Source: Roseovarius sp. MMSF_3350
Lineage (GTDB): Bacteria > Pseudomonadota > Alphaproteobacteria > Rhodobacterales > Rhodobacteraceae
DNA: 64,000 bases
Reading direction: 5' to 3'
Assembly (NCBI RefSeq): GCF_030733425.1
Contig: NZ_JASHIZ010000008.1
Location: 1-64,000 of the forward strand
Part shown: in pieces, positions 26,403-34,922 of the stretch
Position numbering within the stretch: position 1 is the first letter of the stretch
How the letters are laid out: each line of letters begins with the position of its first letter
Translations under genes and position numbers: made by a program
Notes under the pieces: model-generated
The model's input: the letters and a program-made list of their open reading frames with translations, nothing else
Databases searched by the model: none
Told to the model about the DNA's origin: nothing

Positions 26403-27644
26403 TCAGGTGACATCGCGCAAACCGAGCGCCGCAAGACCGCCCAAGGCCGACATGGCCGCGAACCCGATCAGCGCGGCATTTGGACCGACCCAGCTGAGCA
26501 CGCCGCCGAAGGCCCCGGCCAGCAGCAGGATGATCCCGATGGCGAGGTTGGCGACGGCGGAATTTACCGTGCGGCGATCCTCGGGCGAGATGTCGACGAG
26601 GTAGGTGGAGCGCGCCTGCCGCACGCCGTGATAGGCGACCATCAGAACGAAGAGCACGCCGGGGATGATGGCGGTGGTCTGCGCCCATCCGGCAAGGTTG
26701 GCGGCCACACCCGCAGCCATGGCCAGCGCGCCCAAAAGGCCCGCCGCCAGAAGCATCAGGCGGCTGGACCGGTCGGCCAGCCAGCCCCAGGCGTAGGAAC
26801 TGACGAAGCCCGCCGCCGAGGAAGCCACGAGCAGCGCGCCAAGGGTGCGCAGGTTGTCCGTCTCTTCGTTGCCTTGCGTGGTCATCACGGCCAGGAAAGG
26901 TGGCGCCAGCGCGGTGGCGGTCAGCAGGCCGCGCACGAGGATGAAGCGGCGCAGGTTCGCGTCCTCGCGGATCACATCGCGGAAACGGTGCAGGCCGGTG
27001 TCCTTTTGCGGAGTGCTGTCGTCTTCGTCGAGGGTCGAGAAGATGACGGCGGCGGTGATCCAGAGGCAGGCCGCGAGGGCGATGGCGGCGATCACGGCGG
27101 TCCTGGACTGGATGAGGCCCGCCAGCATCAGCCCGGCAAAGACCAGCACGGCGATGGACGCCACCGAGCCCGCCATGCCGGTCACCGCGCCGCGCTTGGT
27201 CTGGCCGACGGTCTTGCCCAGAATGTCCTTGTAGGAGACAGAGCAGGCCGCGCGAAAGAGCGCCAGCGTGGCCAGCAGCACGCAGATGGCAAGGCCCGCG
27301 GCCCAACCTTGCAGGAAGAGGGCCGAGGCGGCGATGCCGGCGGCCATGGCCCCCTGCCCCCCGCTGCCTACGACCCACATCCAGCGTCGCTGTTTGCGGT
27401 GTTCCAGCCACGGCGCGAGCAGGACCTGCGGCAAGAGCGCACCGGCCTCGCGCAAGGGCACCAGTAGCGCGACAAGGCTGCCCGGCGCGCCGAGAACGCC
27501 CAAGAGCCAGCTGAGCACCAGCTTGGGGTCGATCAAGCCATCGGCAATTTTGGTGAGGCTGAGAGAAAAGATATGCCGAAGCCCGTTGCGGGCCTCGGCC
27601 TTGTCACTTTCCTGTCCTGTCAGTCGTTCGAATGAGGCTTGCAC
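26403..27644 (-). CDS. Major facilitator superfamily transporter
   Basis: A 413-residue polytopic membrane protein with about 12 hydrophobic segments and the MFS two-bundle layout. A positively charged loop HRKQRR follows the second transmembrane segment. The N-terminal 30 residues are cytoplasmic and charged. The start at 27644 lies 25 bases after the stop of a 61-residue protein on the same strand, so the pair is probably one operon, controlled by the palindrome at 27894. Substrate unknown. Confidence 0.82.
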   Translation of the reverse strand: MQASFERLTGQESDKAEARNGLRHIFSLSLTKIADGLIDPKLVLSWLLGVLGAPGSLVALLVPLREAGALLPQVLLAPWLEHRKQRRWMWVVGSGGQGAMAAGIAASALFLQGWAAGLAICVLLATLALFRAACSVSYKDILGKTVGQTKRGAVTGMAGSVASIAVLVFAGLMLAGLIQSRTAVIAAIALAACLWITAAVIFSTLDEDDSTPQKDTGLHRFRDVIREDANLRRFILVRGLLTATALAPPFLAVMTTQGNEETDNLRTLGALLVASSAAGFVSSYAWGWLADRSSRLMLLAAGLLGALAMAAGVAANLAGWAQTTAIIPGVLFVLMVAYHGVRQARSTYLVDISPEDRRTVNSAVANLAIGIILLLAGAFGGVLSWVGPNAALIGFAAMSALGGLAALGLRDVT

Positions 27645-27668
27645 TGCGCACCTTGTCGTTGAGGCGGG

Positions 27669-27854
27669 TTAGCCTCCGACATAGGGCGCGGACTTGGGAC
27701 GGTAAAAGATTTTCTGGTTGTGCAGGCGACCCAGCAGGTCGTGAATGCGGCGCGTCACCGGCTCGGGCTGGTGCGCCTTCGACTGGTGCAGGGCGCTTTC
27801 GATCAATTCCATGTCTTCGACCGAAAGTTCGAAATGTTCGTTAAAGCGGCTCAT
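27669..27854 (-). CDS. Small protein of unknown function upstream of the MFS gene
   Basis: A 61-residue protein with helical, charged sequence (FELSVEDMELIESALHQSK) and a C-terminal segment LLGRLHNQKIFYRP. GAAGGAGC precedes the ATG on the coding strand. It is cytoplasmic by composition. A partly palindromic operator-like sequence overlaps its probable promoter. No family name can be given. Confidence 0.7.
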   Translation of the reverse strand: MSRFNEHFELSVEDMELIESALHQSKAHQPEPVTRRIHDLLGRLHNQKIFYRPKSAPYVGG

Positions 27855-28172
27855 GACGTTCTGCTCCTTCGCTGTGCTGCAGTCGGCGATAACTAAAACG
27901 GAATGTACGTTTCGTTTTACTTATATAGGGAATCGCAGCGAGTCGTAAAGTGTGATTTTTCTCATATTCTTGGTGCGTTGCGGCTCATGTCGCCGCAATG
28001 CGGCCCGGCGGAAAAGCATACATTTGCACACCGAATCCCCTGCCGCACGGCCATTCAGGCCCAGGATCCGGGAGGTTTACTTGACTTGCTCGCGCGCGCA
28101 GGCCACAAGCCGCGCAGACCATAACTTGCAACCGGGCGTTCCGTGGGCGCCAAACTGACGAGGAGGCCAGAC
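27855..28172. other. Divergent 318-bp gap before thrS
   Basis: It contains the palindrome at 27894-27919 and a small hairpin TTGCGGC-N7-GCCGCAA at 27978-27998. TTGACT at about 28081 could be a -35 element for thrS, but no good -10 follows at 17 bp. No RNA gene or T-box-like structure was recognised. Confidence 0.4.
27894..27919. promoter_or_regulatory. Imperfect 26-bp palindrome, TetR-type operator candidate
   Basis: Arms TAAAACGGAATGT and ACGTTTCGTTTTA match at 11 of 13 pairs around a central GTAC. The site is 40 bp upstream of the 61-residue protein gene. On that strand a TATATAA box lies on the upstream side, so a repressor would sit over the start of transcription. TetR-family operators often have this size and symmetry. 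No tetR gene is in the window. Confidence 0.5.
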
Positions 28173-30152
28173 ATGGCTCAGATCTCCCTTACCCTTCCCG
28201 ATGGCAATGCGCGACAATACGACGCCGGAGTGACCCCGGCCGAGGTGGCCGCTGATATCTCGACCTCGCTGGCGAAGAAGGCGATTTCGGCCCATGTGGA
28301 CGGCAAGCACTGGGACCTGGCCTGGCCCATCGAGCAGGATGCCGAGATCGCCATCAACACGATGAAGGACGAGGAAGCCGCCAACGAGCTTGTGCGCCAC
28401 GACCTTGCCCACATCATGGCCCGCGCGGTGCAGGAGATCTGGCCCGACACGAAAGTCACCATCGGGCCGGTGATCGAGAATGGCTGGTATTACGATTTCG
28501 ACCGGGCCGAGCCGTTCTCGCCCGAGGATCTGGGTGCCATCGAGAAGAAGATGCGCGAGATCATCAACCTGCGCGACCCCGTGCGCACCGAGGTGTGGGA
28601 GCGCGACCGCGCCGTGCAGCACTACAAGGACAATAATGAGCCCTACAAGGTGGAGCTGATCGACGCCATTCCGGGCGACGAGCCGTTGCGGATGTACTGG
28701 CATGGCGACTGGCAGGACCTGTGCCGGGGTCCGCATTTGCAGCACACCGGACAGGTGCCGGCGGATGCGTTCAAGCTGATGTCCATCGCCGGGGCCTATT
28801 GGCGTGGGGATTCCAGCCGGCAGATGTTGCAACGGATCTATGGCGTGGCCTTCACCGGCAAGGAAAAGCTGAAGGCGTACCTGAACTTCCTGGAAGAGGC
28901 CGAGAAGCGCGACCACCGCAAGCTGGGCCGCGAGATGAGCCTGTTTCACATGCAGGAAGAGGCCCCGGGACAGGTGTTCTGGCACCCCAACGGCTGGACG
29001 ATCTATACCCAGTTGCAGGATTACATGCGCCGCAAGCAGCGCGCCGGAGGCTATCGCGAGATCAACACGCCGCAGGTCGTCGACCGCAAGCTGTGGGAGA
29101 AATCCGGCCACTGGGACAAGTACCAGCACCACATGTTCATCGTGGAAGTGGACGAGTCCCGCGACGGCGAGGATGACGACGCGGGCGTCAAGAACAAGGA
29201 CCAGACGCGGATCAACGCGCTGAAGCCGATGAATTGCCCCTGCCACGTGCAGGTGTTCAACCAGGGTCTGAAATCCTATCGCGACCTGCCCCTGCGGCTG
29301 GCCGAGTTCGGGTCTTGCGCCCGGTTCGAGCCGTCGGGCGCGCTGCACGGGATCATGCGGGTGCGCGGATTCACCCAGGACGACGCGCATATCTTCTGCA
29401 CCGAAGAGCAGATCCAAGAGGAATGCGCGCGGTTCATCGACTTTCTCGCGGATGTCTACCGCGAGCTGGGCTTTCCCGAATTCGAGATCCGGTTCGCCAC
29501 GCGCCCCGAAAAGCGCGTGGGCAGCGACGAGTCGTGGGATTACGTCGAGGGCGCGCTGGAAAACGCGATCAAGGCGGTGGGGCGTGAGTATACGCTGGAG
29601 CCGGGGGATGGCGCGTTCTACGGGCCGAAGCTGGACTTCTACCTGACCGACGCCATTGGCCGGGTCTGGCAGTGCGGCACGTTCCAGGTGGACCCCAACC
29701 TGCCCGAGCGCCTGGACGCGACATATATCGGCGCGGATGGCGAGAAGCACCGGCCCTTCATGCTGCACCGCGCCTGCCTTGGGTCGTTCGAGCGGTTCGT
29801 CGGCATCCTGATCGAGAACTGGGAAGGCAAGCTGCCCTTCTGGCTGGCCCCGCGTCAGGTGGTCGTGGCCTCGATCGTGTCGGAGGCGAACGAGTACGTG
29901 CTGGACGTGGTCGAGCAGCTGAAGGCGGCGGGCGTGCGGGCCGAGGCCGACCTGCGCAACGAGAAGATCAACTACAAGGTCCGCGAGCATTCGGTGGGAA
30001 AGGTGCCGGTGATCCTGGCCGTGGGCATGCGCGAGGTCGAGGAAAAGACCGTGTCGGTGCGCCGCCTGGGCGAAAAGCAGACCAGCGTTCAGAGCCTCGA
30101 GGAGGTCACGGCATCGCTGGCCAAGGACGCGACGCCGCCGGATCTGGGCTGA
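28173..30152 (+). CDS. thrS: Threonine--tRNA ligase
   Basis: A 659-residue class II aminoacyl-tRNA synthetase charging tRNA-Thr. The order is TGS domain (1-65), the editing domain with [11 protein letters not shown] (about 73-83), the catalytic core with the zinc-ligand segment [10 protein letters not shown], and motif 3 [11 protein letters not shown]. The C-terminal anticodon-binding domain follows. GAGGAGG sets the ATG at 28173. An insert rich in acidic residues ([10 protein letters not shown]) lies before MNCPCH and is slightly longer than in many homologues. Confidence 0.97.
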   Translation: MAQISLTLPDGNARQYDAGVTPAEVAADISTSLAKKAISAHVDGKHWDLAWPIEQDAEIAINTMKDEEAANELVRHDLAHIMARAVQEIWPDTKVTIGPVIENGWYYDFDRAEPFSPEDLGAIEKKMREIINLRDPVRTEVWERDRAVQHYKDNNEPYKVELIDAIPGDEPLRMYWHGDWQDLCRGPHLQHTGQVPADAFKLMSIAGAYWRGDSSRQMLQRIYGVAFTGKEKLKAYLNFLEEAEKRDHRKLGREMSLFHMQEEAPGQVFWHPNGWTIYTQLQDYMRRKQRAGGYREINTPQVVDRKLWEKSGHWDKYQHHMFIVEVDESRDGEDDDAGVKNKDQTRINALKPMNCPCHVQVFNQGLKSYRDLPLRLAEFGSCARFEPSGALHGIMRVRGFTQDDAHIFCTEEQIQEECARFIDFLADVYRELGFPEFEIRFATRPEKRVGSDESWDYVEGALENAIKAVGREYTLEPGDGAFYGPKLDFYLTDAIGRVWQCGTFQVDPNLPERLDATYIGADGEKHRPFMLHRACLGSFERFVGILIENWEGKLPFWLAPRQVVVASIVSEANEYVLDVVEQLKAAGVRAEADLRNEKINYKVREHSVGKVPVILAVGMREVEEKTVSVRRLGEKQTSVQSLEEVTASLAKDATPPDLG

Positions 30153-30170
30153 CAGGTCAATTCAAGGAAA

Positions 30171-30236
30171 ACCCGCCCCGGCCCCCGAGCCAGGGCCTCC
30201 CGCAACAAGAGGCCCCGGGTCAAGCCCGGGGCGGGT
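30171..30236. terminator. Structured convergent gap after thrS, with dispersed palindrome copy 2
   Basis: Eleven-base arms ACCCGCCCCGG (30171-30181) and CCGGGGCGGGT (30226-30236) could pair over a 44-base loop. Inside the right half, CCCCGGG-TCAAG-CCCGGGG (30213-30231) is a copy of the dispersed CCCGG/CCGGG family and competes with the longer stem. There is no T-run. It lies between convergent genes, where a bidirectional stop signal is expected. Confidence 0.6.
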
Positions 30237-30242
30237 CTCACC

Positions 30243-30611
30243 TCAGAAATGCGCCTTGGGTTCGTCCGGTTTGCCCGCCGCGATGGCCAGCAGACCGGCC
30301 AGTCCGACGAAACCGATGGGGAAAAGCGTGAAGGCACCGATGCCGAAGGTGTAGGCCATCAGCCCGGCCGAGATCAGCATCAGGACGCCGCCCCACAGCG
30401 CCCGCGCCTTGGACATGGCCGCCCCGGCAATGGCCAGAAGCGGCGAGACAAAGCTGGCGGTGCGCACCAGCCCCTCGCGGTCGAGCGCGGAGGCAAGCCC
30501 CTCGACCTCGCCATATTCCCGGATGAACTCGGTATAGCCGAAGCTGAAGAACCCGACGATCAGGGCGAGGCAGCCGCCGATGATTCCCAGGACAAGTGCC
30601 GCGTTGCGCAT
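30243..30611 (-). CDS. Small integral membrane protein
   Basis: A 122-residue protein with four predicted membrane segments (about residues 5-25, 50-67, 70-90 and 92-111) and a polar loop containing EVEGLASALDREG. The layout resembles DUF4064/DUF308-type small membrane proteins, but I cannot fix the family. It lies 18 bases downstream of an ArsC-like gene on the same strand. Confidence 0.65.
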   Translation of the reverse strand: MRNAALVLGIIGGCLALIVGFFSFGYTEFIREYGEVEGLASALDREGLVRTASFVSPLLAIAGAAMSKARALWGGVLMLISAGLMAYTFGIGAFTLFPIGFVGLAGLLAIAAGKPDEPKAHF

Positions 30612-30629
30612 GACGGTCTCCCTTCTCGG

Positions 30630-30941
30630 TCAGGCCAGCGCGGCCTGCACGTCCTTGCCCCAGCCGAGGTAGAGCGTGCCGCCATCGTCGATCAGCGGGC
30701 GCTTCATCAGCGTCGGGTGCGCGGCCAGCAGATCCAGAGGGTCTTTGACACGCTCCGACTCGCCGAGGCCGCGCCATGTGGTGGAGCGGGTGTTGAGCAG
30801 GGCTGCGCCGAACCGTTTATGGGCCTTTTCGAGAACGTCGGCGGGCACGCCATCGGTGCGGACATCGCGGAATTCTGCGTTTCCAAGGGATTTCAGCGCC
30901 TTGCGGCAGGTATCGCAATTTTTCAGCCCGTAGAGGATCAT
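30630..30941 (-). CDS. ArsC/Spx-family thioredoxin-fold protein
   Basis: A 103-residue ArsC-related protein. The CxxC-like CDTCRK follows the first strand (residues 9-14), and the family's KRPLI segment appears near 80. No arsenic genes are adjacent, so arsenate reductase activity should not be assumed; most such short YffB/Spx-like proteins have unknown redox roles. I chose the second methionine because GGAG sits five bases before it; the alternative ATG at 30956 adds MSGAK. Confidence 0.75.
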   Translation of the reverse strand: MILYGLKNCDTCRKALKSLGNAEFRDVRTDGVPADVLEKAHKRFGAALLNTRSTTWRGLGESERVKDPLDLLAAHPTLMKRPLIDDGGTLYLGWGKDVQAALA

Positions 30942-31151
30942 TTTCGCTCCGCTCATGTTTTCATCGTGCCCCCCTACCTAAGCATCGGGAACGCGTGTTT
31001 CACTTGCTTTTTACACGATGCGCACAATCTTCTTATCTGTGGTCTTGGTTCTGCCTCCCGCGGCCTTCGGGCCGACGCGCGGGATCGCGGTCCCCCTTGG
31101 CGACATGGCCCGGCATATCCGGGGAAGACAACGGCAAGAAGGAGAAGCGGA

Positions 31152-31358
31152 ATGCCGACCGGCACCGTTAAGTGGTTCAATACGACGAAGGGCTATGGCT
31201 TCATCGCCCCGGAAGAAGGCGGCAAGGACGTCTTCGTGCATATCAGCCAGGTGGAACAATCCGGGATGACCGGCCTGGCCGACAATCAGAAAGTCGAATA
31301 CGAGCTTCAGGACGGCCGCGACGGCCGCCCGATGGCCGTCAACATAAAGGCGGTCTGA
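31152..31358 (+). CDS. Cold-shock protein, CspA family
   Basis: A 68-residue single cold-shock domain. RNP1 is KGYGFIAP (13-20) and RNP2 is DVFVHIS (26-32). These bind single-stranded RNA/DNA and act as RNA chaperones. AAGGAG lies about ten bases before the ATG. Roughly 190 bases of upstream gap could hold a long 5' leader as in other csp genes; no specific fold is visible. Confidence 0.93.
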   Translation: MPTGTVKWFNTTKGYGFIAPEEGGKDVFVHISQVEQSGMTGLADNQKVEYELQDGRDGRPMAVNIKAV

Positions 31359-31392
31359 TCCCGCCTTTCACCCGCGCGAGGCAGCACTCTCT

Positions 31393-31689
31393 TCAGGCCG
31401 GGTTCTCGGCCTGAACCTTATCCCAGTTCTCTCCCATCGCGACGATGCACGATGTGCCGGTGGCGTAAGTCACGACCAGTGTCCAGCCGCCAGCGTCGTC
31501 CGTCCAGACCTCCATCACCTGATCCGGGCCTTGCGTGCCGCGGGCAAAGCGCGCCTCGCCGAACTGGCGCGACAGTTTCTGCACGAGCGCATGGCTGGGT
31601 TCGCAGAGAATGTCCGCGATCGGGCTGGTCGCCGCCGCCGGCGTGGTGCCGAGAACGATGAGCGCGAGGCCGATGATATGCCTGAACAT
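31393..31689 (-). CDS. Small exported protein of unknown function
   Basis: A 98-residue protein with a signal peptide (MFRHIIGLALIVLGTTPAAA). The mature part has two cysteines (ILCEPSH and TSCIVAM) that could form a disulfide, and a strand-rich C-terminal half (GWTLVVTYATG). The start at 31689 is set by the signal peptide; the upstream part of the frame is not plausible. It is convergent with the cold-shock gene. No family recognised. Confidence 0.7.
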   Translation of the reverse strand: MFRHIIGLALIVLGTTPAAATSPIADILCEPSHALVQKLSRQFGEARFARGTQGPDQVMEVWTDDAGGWTLVVTYATGTSCIVAMGENWDKVQAENPA

Positions 31690-31808
31690 GGCGGTGCTCC
31701 TGTAATTGCCTGCACCGCCCGAATGTAACAGATTCATGACGTCACGTATAGTGCCTGTATATACGCAGCATATACGCAACCACGAGCCGACCCGATTGCG
31801 CCGGACAA

Positions 31809-31835
31809 AGAAAGGGCGCGCCACAGGCACGCCCT
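31809..31835 (-). terminator. Terminator after the 92-residue exported protein
   Basis: A twelve-base stem with one mismatch (AAAGGGCGCGCC with GGCACGCCCTTT), loop ACA. On the minus strand it is followed by TTTCTTTG. It lies about 30 bp after the stop at 31866. Confidence 0.7.
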
Positions 31836-31865
31836 TTCCCGAAACCCGGAATTGTCAGTGGCGGG

Positions 31866-32144
31866 TCAGAAACAACCCTTTTCGCCTTCCGCACAGTTGG
31901 AGGAGCGGCGCGGCTTGTAGACGTGCAGCCGTTTCTTAGGCGTGGGATGCTGCATCACCTGTTTGTAGCTTTGCGACTGGTTCGGACTCCCGCAGGAGAT
32001 GACACCGGAAATGGTGATCGGCTGCAGGCCGTAGGGGCAATAGTTTTCCTTGGAGTGGTACGGATAGATCTTGGCGTCGGCAAACGCCGGCCCGGCGATG
32101 GCGGTGATGGCCAGCGCGGCCACGATGGGTTTAAGAATTTGCAT
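31866..32144 (-). CDS. Small exported cysteine-containing protein of unknown function
   Basis: A 92-residue protein with signal peptide MQILKPIVAALAITAIAGPAFA. The mature region contains four cysteines (YCPYG, SCGSP, NCAEG, GCF), suggesting two disulfides in the periplasm, and a basic C-terminal part (KKRLHVYKPRR). The ATG at 32144 is chosen for the signal peptide and an upstream AGGA. Not recognised as a named family. Confidence 0.7.
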   Translation of the reverse strand: MQILKPIVAALAITAIAGPAFADAKIYPYHSKENYCPYGLQPITISGVISCGSPNQSQSYKQVMQHPTPKKRLHVYKPRRSSNCAEGEKGCF

Positions 32145-32242
32145 AAGATCCTCGTTCGCTATGAATTTTTCCAAGCCCGTCCCACGGATACCGGATATGG
32201 TACGCAGTGGCGGGGGTGTGTCAATTTTTAATGTGGGAGCGT

Positions 32243-32272
32243 GTGGTGCCGGTGCGTGGTGCCGGTGCGTGG
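32243..32272. repeat. Short tandem repeat GTGGTGCCGGTGC
   Basis: Two complete 13-bp units (32243-32255 and 32256-32268) plus the start of a third. It is adjacent to the inverted-repeat pair at 32282-32417. Confidence 0.6.
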
Positions 32273-32281
32273 ACGGGGGCT

Positions 32282-32417
32282 CTGCCGGGGCGCGCCCGAC
32301 CTGGAGGGCGCATGGTGGTTCCGATCCGGGTGGTCTCGCCCACAGGCTCGCGCCGGTCATTTTGGGTCTGACATCGCAAACGCGCCCTCCGGGGGGAGGT
32401 CGGGCGCGGCCCGGCAG
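32282..32417. repeat. Inverted-repeat pair downstream of folA
   Basis: The left arm at 32282-32311 (CTGCCGGGG, then CGCGCCCGACCT, then GGAGGGCGC) matches the complement of the right arm at 32382-32417. There is one mismatch, plus an extra GGGGGG block (32391-32396) in the right arm. The arms enclose 70 bp with no gene. It could be a terminator of the thyA-folA unit or a small non-autonomous element. Confidence 0.6.
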
Positions 32418-32436
32418 GGCCGGGCGGAACGGTTGA

Positions 32437-32925
32437 TCAGCGTTTGCGCAGAAGCTCCACCACCTCGCAGCGCGGGTCGTCGGACTGGAGCACAAAGCGG
32501 GTCGTTTCCTCCCACTCCGCCGCCTCATACTCCGGGAACCACGTATCGGCGTCCTCGACGGCCAGATCGACCTCGGTGATCACCAGACGGTCGGCGCGGG
32601 GCAGAAGCGCGTCGTAGATCCCCGCCCCGCCGATGCCGCAGATATGGGCGTAGCCGGCGTCATGGGCGGCGGCGATGGCGCTGTCGATGGAGCGATGGAC
32701 GTGCTCGGCGCCGTCGGGCGTGCCGGAGGACACGACCAGATTCAGGCGGTTCGGCAGGGGGCGGAAGCGCTCGGGCAGGCTTTGCCACGTGCGGCGGCCC
32801 ATGATGCAGGCGGTGCCGGTGGTTTCACGCGAAAAGAACTTGAGGTCGGCGGGGATGTGCCACGGGATGCCCCCCTGTCGCCCGATGGCGCGGTTGCGGT
32901 CGGTCGCCACCACCAGCGAGATCAT
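32437..32925 (-). CDS. folA: Dihydrofolate reductase
   Basis: A 162-residue enzyme that reduces dihydrofolate with NADPH. Family signatures are ATDRNRAIGRQGGIPWHIPAD (7-27), with the substrate Asp27 in place, then MGRRTWQSLP (42-51) and GGAGIYD (99-105). Its ATG overlaps the thyA stop by one base (TGATG), so thymidylate synthase and the reductase that regenerates its cofactor are translated in tandem. Confidence 0.96.
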   Translation of the reverse strand: MISLVVATDRNRAIGRQGGIPWHIPADLKFFSRETTGTACIMGRRTWQSLPERFRPLPNRLNLVVSSGTPDGAEHVHRSIDSAIAAAHDAGYAHICGIGGAGIYDALLPRADRLVITEVDLAVEDADTWFPEYEAAEWEETTRFVLQSDDPRCEVVELLRKR

Positions 32926-33716
32926 CAGACCGCCACCGGGGCAGGAATGTGCGGATCGGGGTCGTAGCCGGTGATTTCGAAATCCTCGTACCGGAAATCG
33001 AAGATCGATTTGACGTCCCGGGTGATGCGCAGCGTCGGCAGCGGCTTGGGTGTGCGGGAGAGTTGCAGTTTCACCTGATCCACATGGTTGGAATAGATAT
33101 GCGCGTCGCCGAAGCTGTGCACGAAATCGCCGGGTTCGTAGCCGGTGACATGCGCCAGCATGTGCAGCAGCAGCGCGTAGGAGGCGATGTTGAACGGCAC
33201 GCCGAGGAACATGTCGGCGGACCGCTGGTAGAGCTGCAGGTGCAACTTGCCCCCCGCAATGCGCACCTGCCAGAGCGTGTGGCAGGGCGGCAGCGCCATG
33301 TCGGGCACGTCGCCCGGATTCCAGGCCGAGACGATCAGGCGGCGACTGTCGGGGGTTTCGCGGATCATCTGCATCAGGGTTTCGATTTGGTCGATCTCGC
33401 CCACCGGCCCCGGCCAGTGGCGCCACTGGTGGCCATAGACGGGGCCGAGGTCGCCGTCCGCGTCCGCCCATTCATCCCAGATCGAGACGCCGTTTTCCTT
33501 GAGATAGGCAATGTTGGTCTCGCCCGAGAGGAACCACAGCAGTTCGTGGATGATCGAGCGCAGGTGCAGCTTCTTGGTGGTCACCAGCGGAAAGCCGTCG
33601 GCCATGGCATAGCGCGATTGCAGCCCGAAGGCCGAGATCGTGCCGGTGCCGGTGCGGTCGGTCGAGGGCACGCCATGCTCCATCACATGGGCCAATGCGT
33701 CGTGATATTGCTTCAT
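32925..33716 (-). CDS. thyA: Thymidylate synthase
   Basis: A 263-residue enzyme converting dUMP to dTMP with methylenetetrahydrofolate. Catalytic Cys145 is in LPPCHTLWQ, and the phosphate-binding [10 protein letters not shown] lies at 125-134. The length matches E. coli-type ThyA. The gene is first in a two-gene unit with folA and is divergent from the surface-lipoprotein gene across a 234-bp gap. Confidence 0.97.
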   Translation of the reverse strand: MKQYHDALAHVMEHGVPSTDRTGTGTISAFGLQSRYAMADGFPLVTTKKLHLRSIIHELLWFLSGETNIAYLKENGVSIWDEWADADGDLGPVYGHQWRHWPGPVGEIDQIETLMQMIRETPDSRRLIVSAWNPGDVPDMALPPCHTLWQVRIAGGKLHLQLYQRSADMFLGVPFNIASYALLLHMLAHVTGYEPGDFVHSFGDAHIYSNHVDQVKLQLSRTPKPLPTLRITRDVKSIFDFRYEDFEITGYDPDPHIPAPVAV

Positions 33717-33950
33717 CGGGTCTTTCCGCCTTTGGGCATTTGCGGGGCGCGGACAACTAATGCGAGTCGCGCCCCACTATATCTTGTGACGCGGCGCAAA
33801 CAATCCTCCAGATCGGGTGGAGGTTGCATGGCAACACAGCCTGAATTTCCTGGGCAAGCCCATGAAAAAAACTTTGACTTTGCCCGCTAGACCCCTGACT
33901 CTTGGGCAAAACAAAGAAAAAACGAACACATATTGAGGGCAGTACTCATC
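33717..33950. other. Divergent gap between thyA and the surface-lipoprotein gene
   Basis: The 234 bp are less GC-rich near the lipoprotein gene. An inverted repeat GGGCAA … TTGCCC spans about 33851-33888. I saw no convincing Fur, Irr or RirA box in this gap. Confidence 0.35.
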
Positions 33951-34922
33951 ATGAACCGTTTCGTGGCATCACTCGTGCTGCCGGCGTTCCTGCTGGCATG
34001 TGGCGGGGGCAGCAACCCGTTCGATCCCGATCCCGCGGCGCCGGACCCCGACCCTGGCGACGAGGACAATCCTGTCACCGAGGCTGGCATTCCGACGGTA
34101 CTTGCCGGCGATGTGGGCCAGATAAGCTTCAACGCAACCGCCGGCACCATGACGGTCACGGGCCTGACGCAGGATGGCTCACCCGTTCCGCTGACATACC
34201 GGCGGCGCCCCGGGCTCGATCGGAACGGGTACCAGGCCTATACGTACCAGGACGATCCCCTTGACCGCCACGTGACGGTCTACGCCGCCGAGGCGAACAA
34301 CGGCTCGGGTGTCCGGGCCGGTGTGGCCGGTTCCGGCGGGCCGCGGAACCGCTATTTCGGCGGCGGGTTCTACGAACGCGACGGCGCCTACTCTCCCGGA
34401 ACGGGACAGGTCAGCTACGCAGGCAACTATGTGGGCGTGACCAATGGCGACGGGAGCAGCGAAGATCTCGCACCCGTGCCCGGCGGTACTCCGGGCCAGT
34501 TGGTCCCCTCTCAGGCAGCCGAGGTCACCGGTCGCGTGTTCCTGAACGCCGACTTTGCCGACGGTGCGGTCGAAGGCAACGTCATCAACCGTCAGCTTGT
34601 AGATGGCGGCACCGCCTTGCCATCCCTCGTGCTAATCAATACGCCAATCGATAGCGAAGGAACCTTCCAGGGCACGGTCGAATACCAGAACGGGGAGTTT
34701 CCCGGCGAGAACGTCGTCGGTCAGGGCATAGGGTCGTATGGCGGGATCTTCGGCGGGACGAACGCATCTGGCGTGGCCGGCATCATACGCCTGGAAGAGT
34801 TCGACGGACCGAATGACGTCGTGCTGGGCGCCGACTCGGAAGAGGAATACGGCGTCTTCGTGCTCGACCAATGTGGCCAACCTGTCGAAGACGCCGCGGG
34901 CTGTGCCGGCACCAACCCGTAA
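33951..34922 (+). CDS. Lipoprotein with TbpB-barrel-like C-terminus, candidate Slam-dependent surface lipoprotein
   Basis: A 323-residue lipoprotein with lipobox FLLAC (Cys17), then GGGSNPF and an Asp/Pro/Glu-rich linker (about 22-45). The body is Gly/Asn-rich and strand-like. Near the C-terminus YGGIFGGTNASGVAGIIRL resembles the barrel motif (GxFxGxxAxxxAG) of TbpB-type surface lipoproteins. The next gene encodes a Slam-like translocator, and such pairs are usual for surface-exposed lipoproteins. Ligand unknown; transferrin binding is not implied in this organism. I chose the ATG at 33951 for the signal peptide. Confidence 0.72.
   Translation: MNRFVASLVLPAFLLACGGGSNPFDPDPAAPDPDPGDEDNPVTEAGIPTVLAGDVGQISFNATAGTMTVTGLTQDGSPVPLTYRRRPGLDRNGYQAYTYQDDPLDRHVTVYAAEANNGSGVRAGVAGSGGPRNRYFGGGFYERDGAYSPGTGQVSYAGNYVGVTNGDGSSEDLAPVPGGTPGQLVPSQAAEVTGRVFLNADFADGAVEGNVINRQLVDGGTALPSLVLINTPIDSEGTFQGTVEYQNGEFPGENVVGQGIGSYGGIFGGTNASGVAGIIRLEEFDGPNDVVLGADSEEEYGVFVLDQCGQPVEDAAGCAGTNP

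Noticed and set aside
28077..29990. 637-residue open frame on the minus strand
   Set aside because: It is entirely antisense to thrS, His/Leu-rich, with no family motif; a typical GC-rich shadow frame.
30630..30941. Arsenate reductase annotation
   Set aside because: No ars operon context; short ArsC-like proteins are often not arsenate reductases.
33717..33950. Fur or iron-responsive box before the TbpB-like lipoprotein
   Set aside because: No sequence with the expected dyad was found, so iron control is not claimed.
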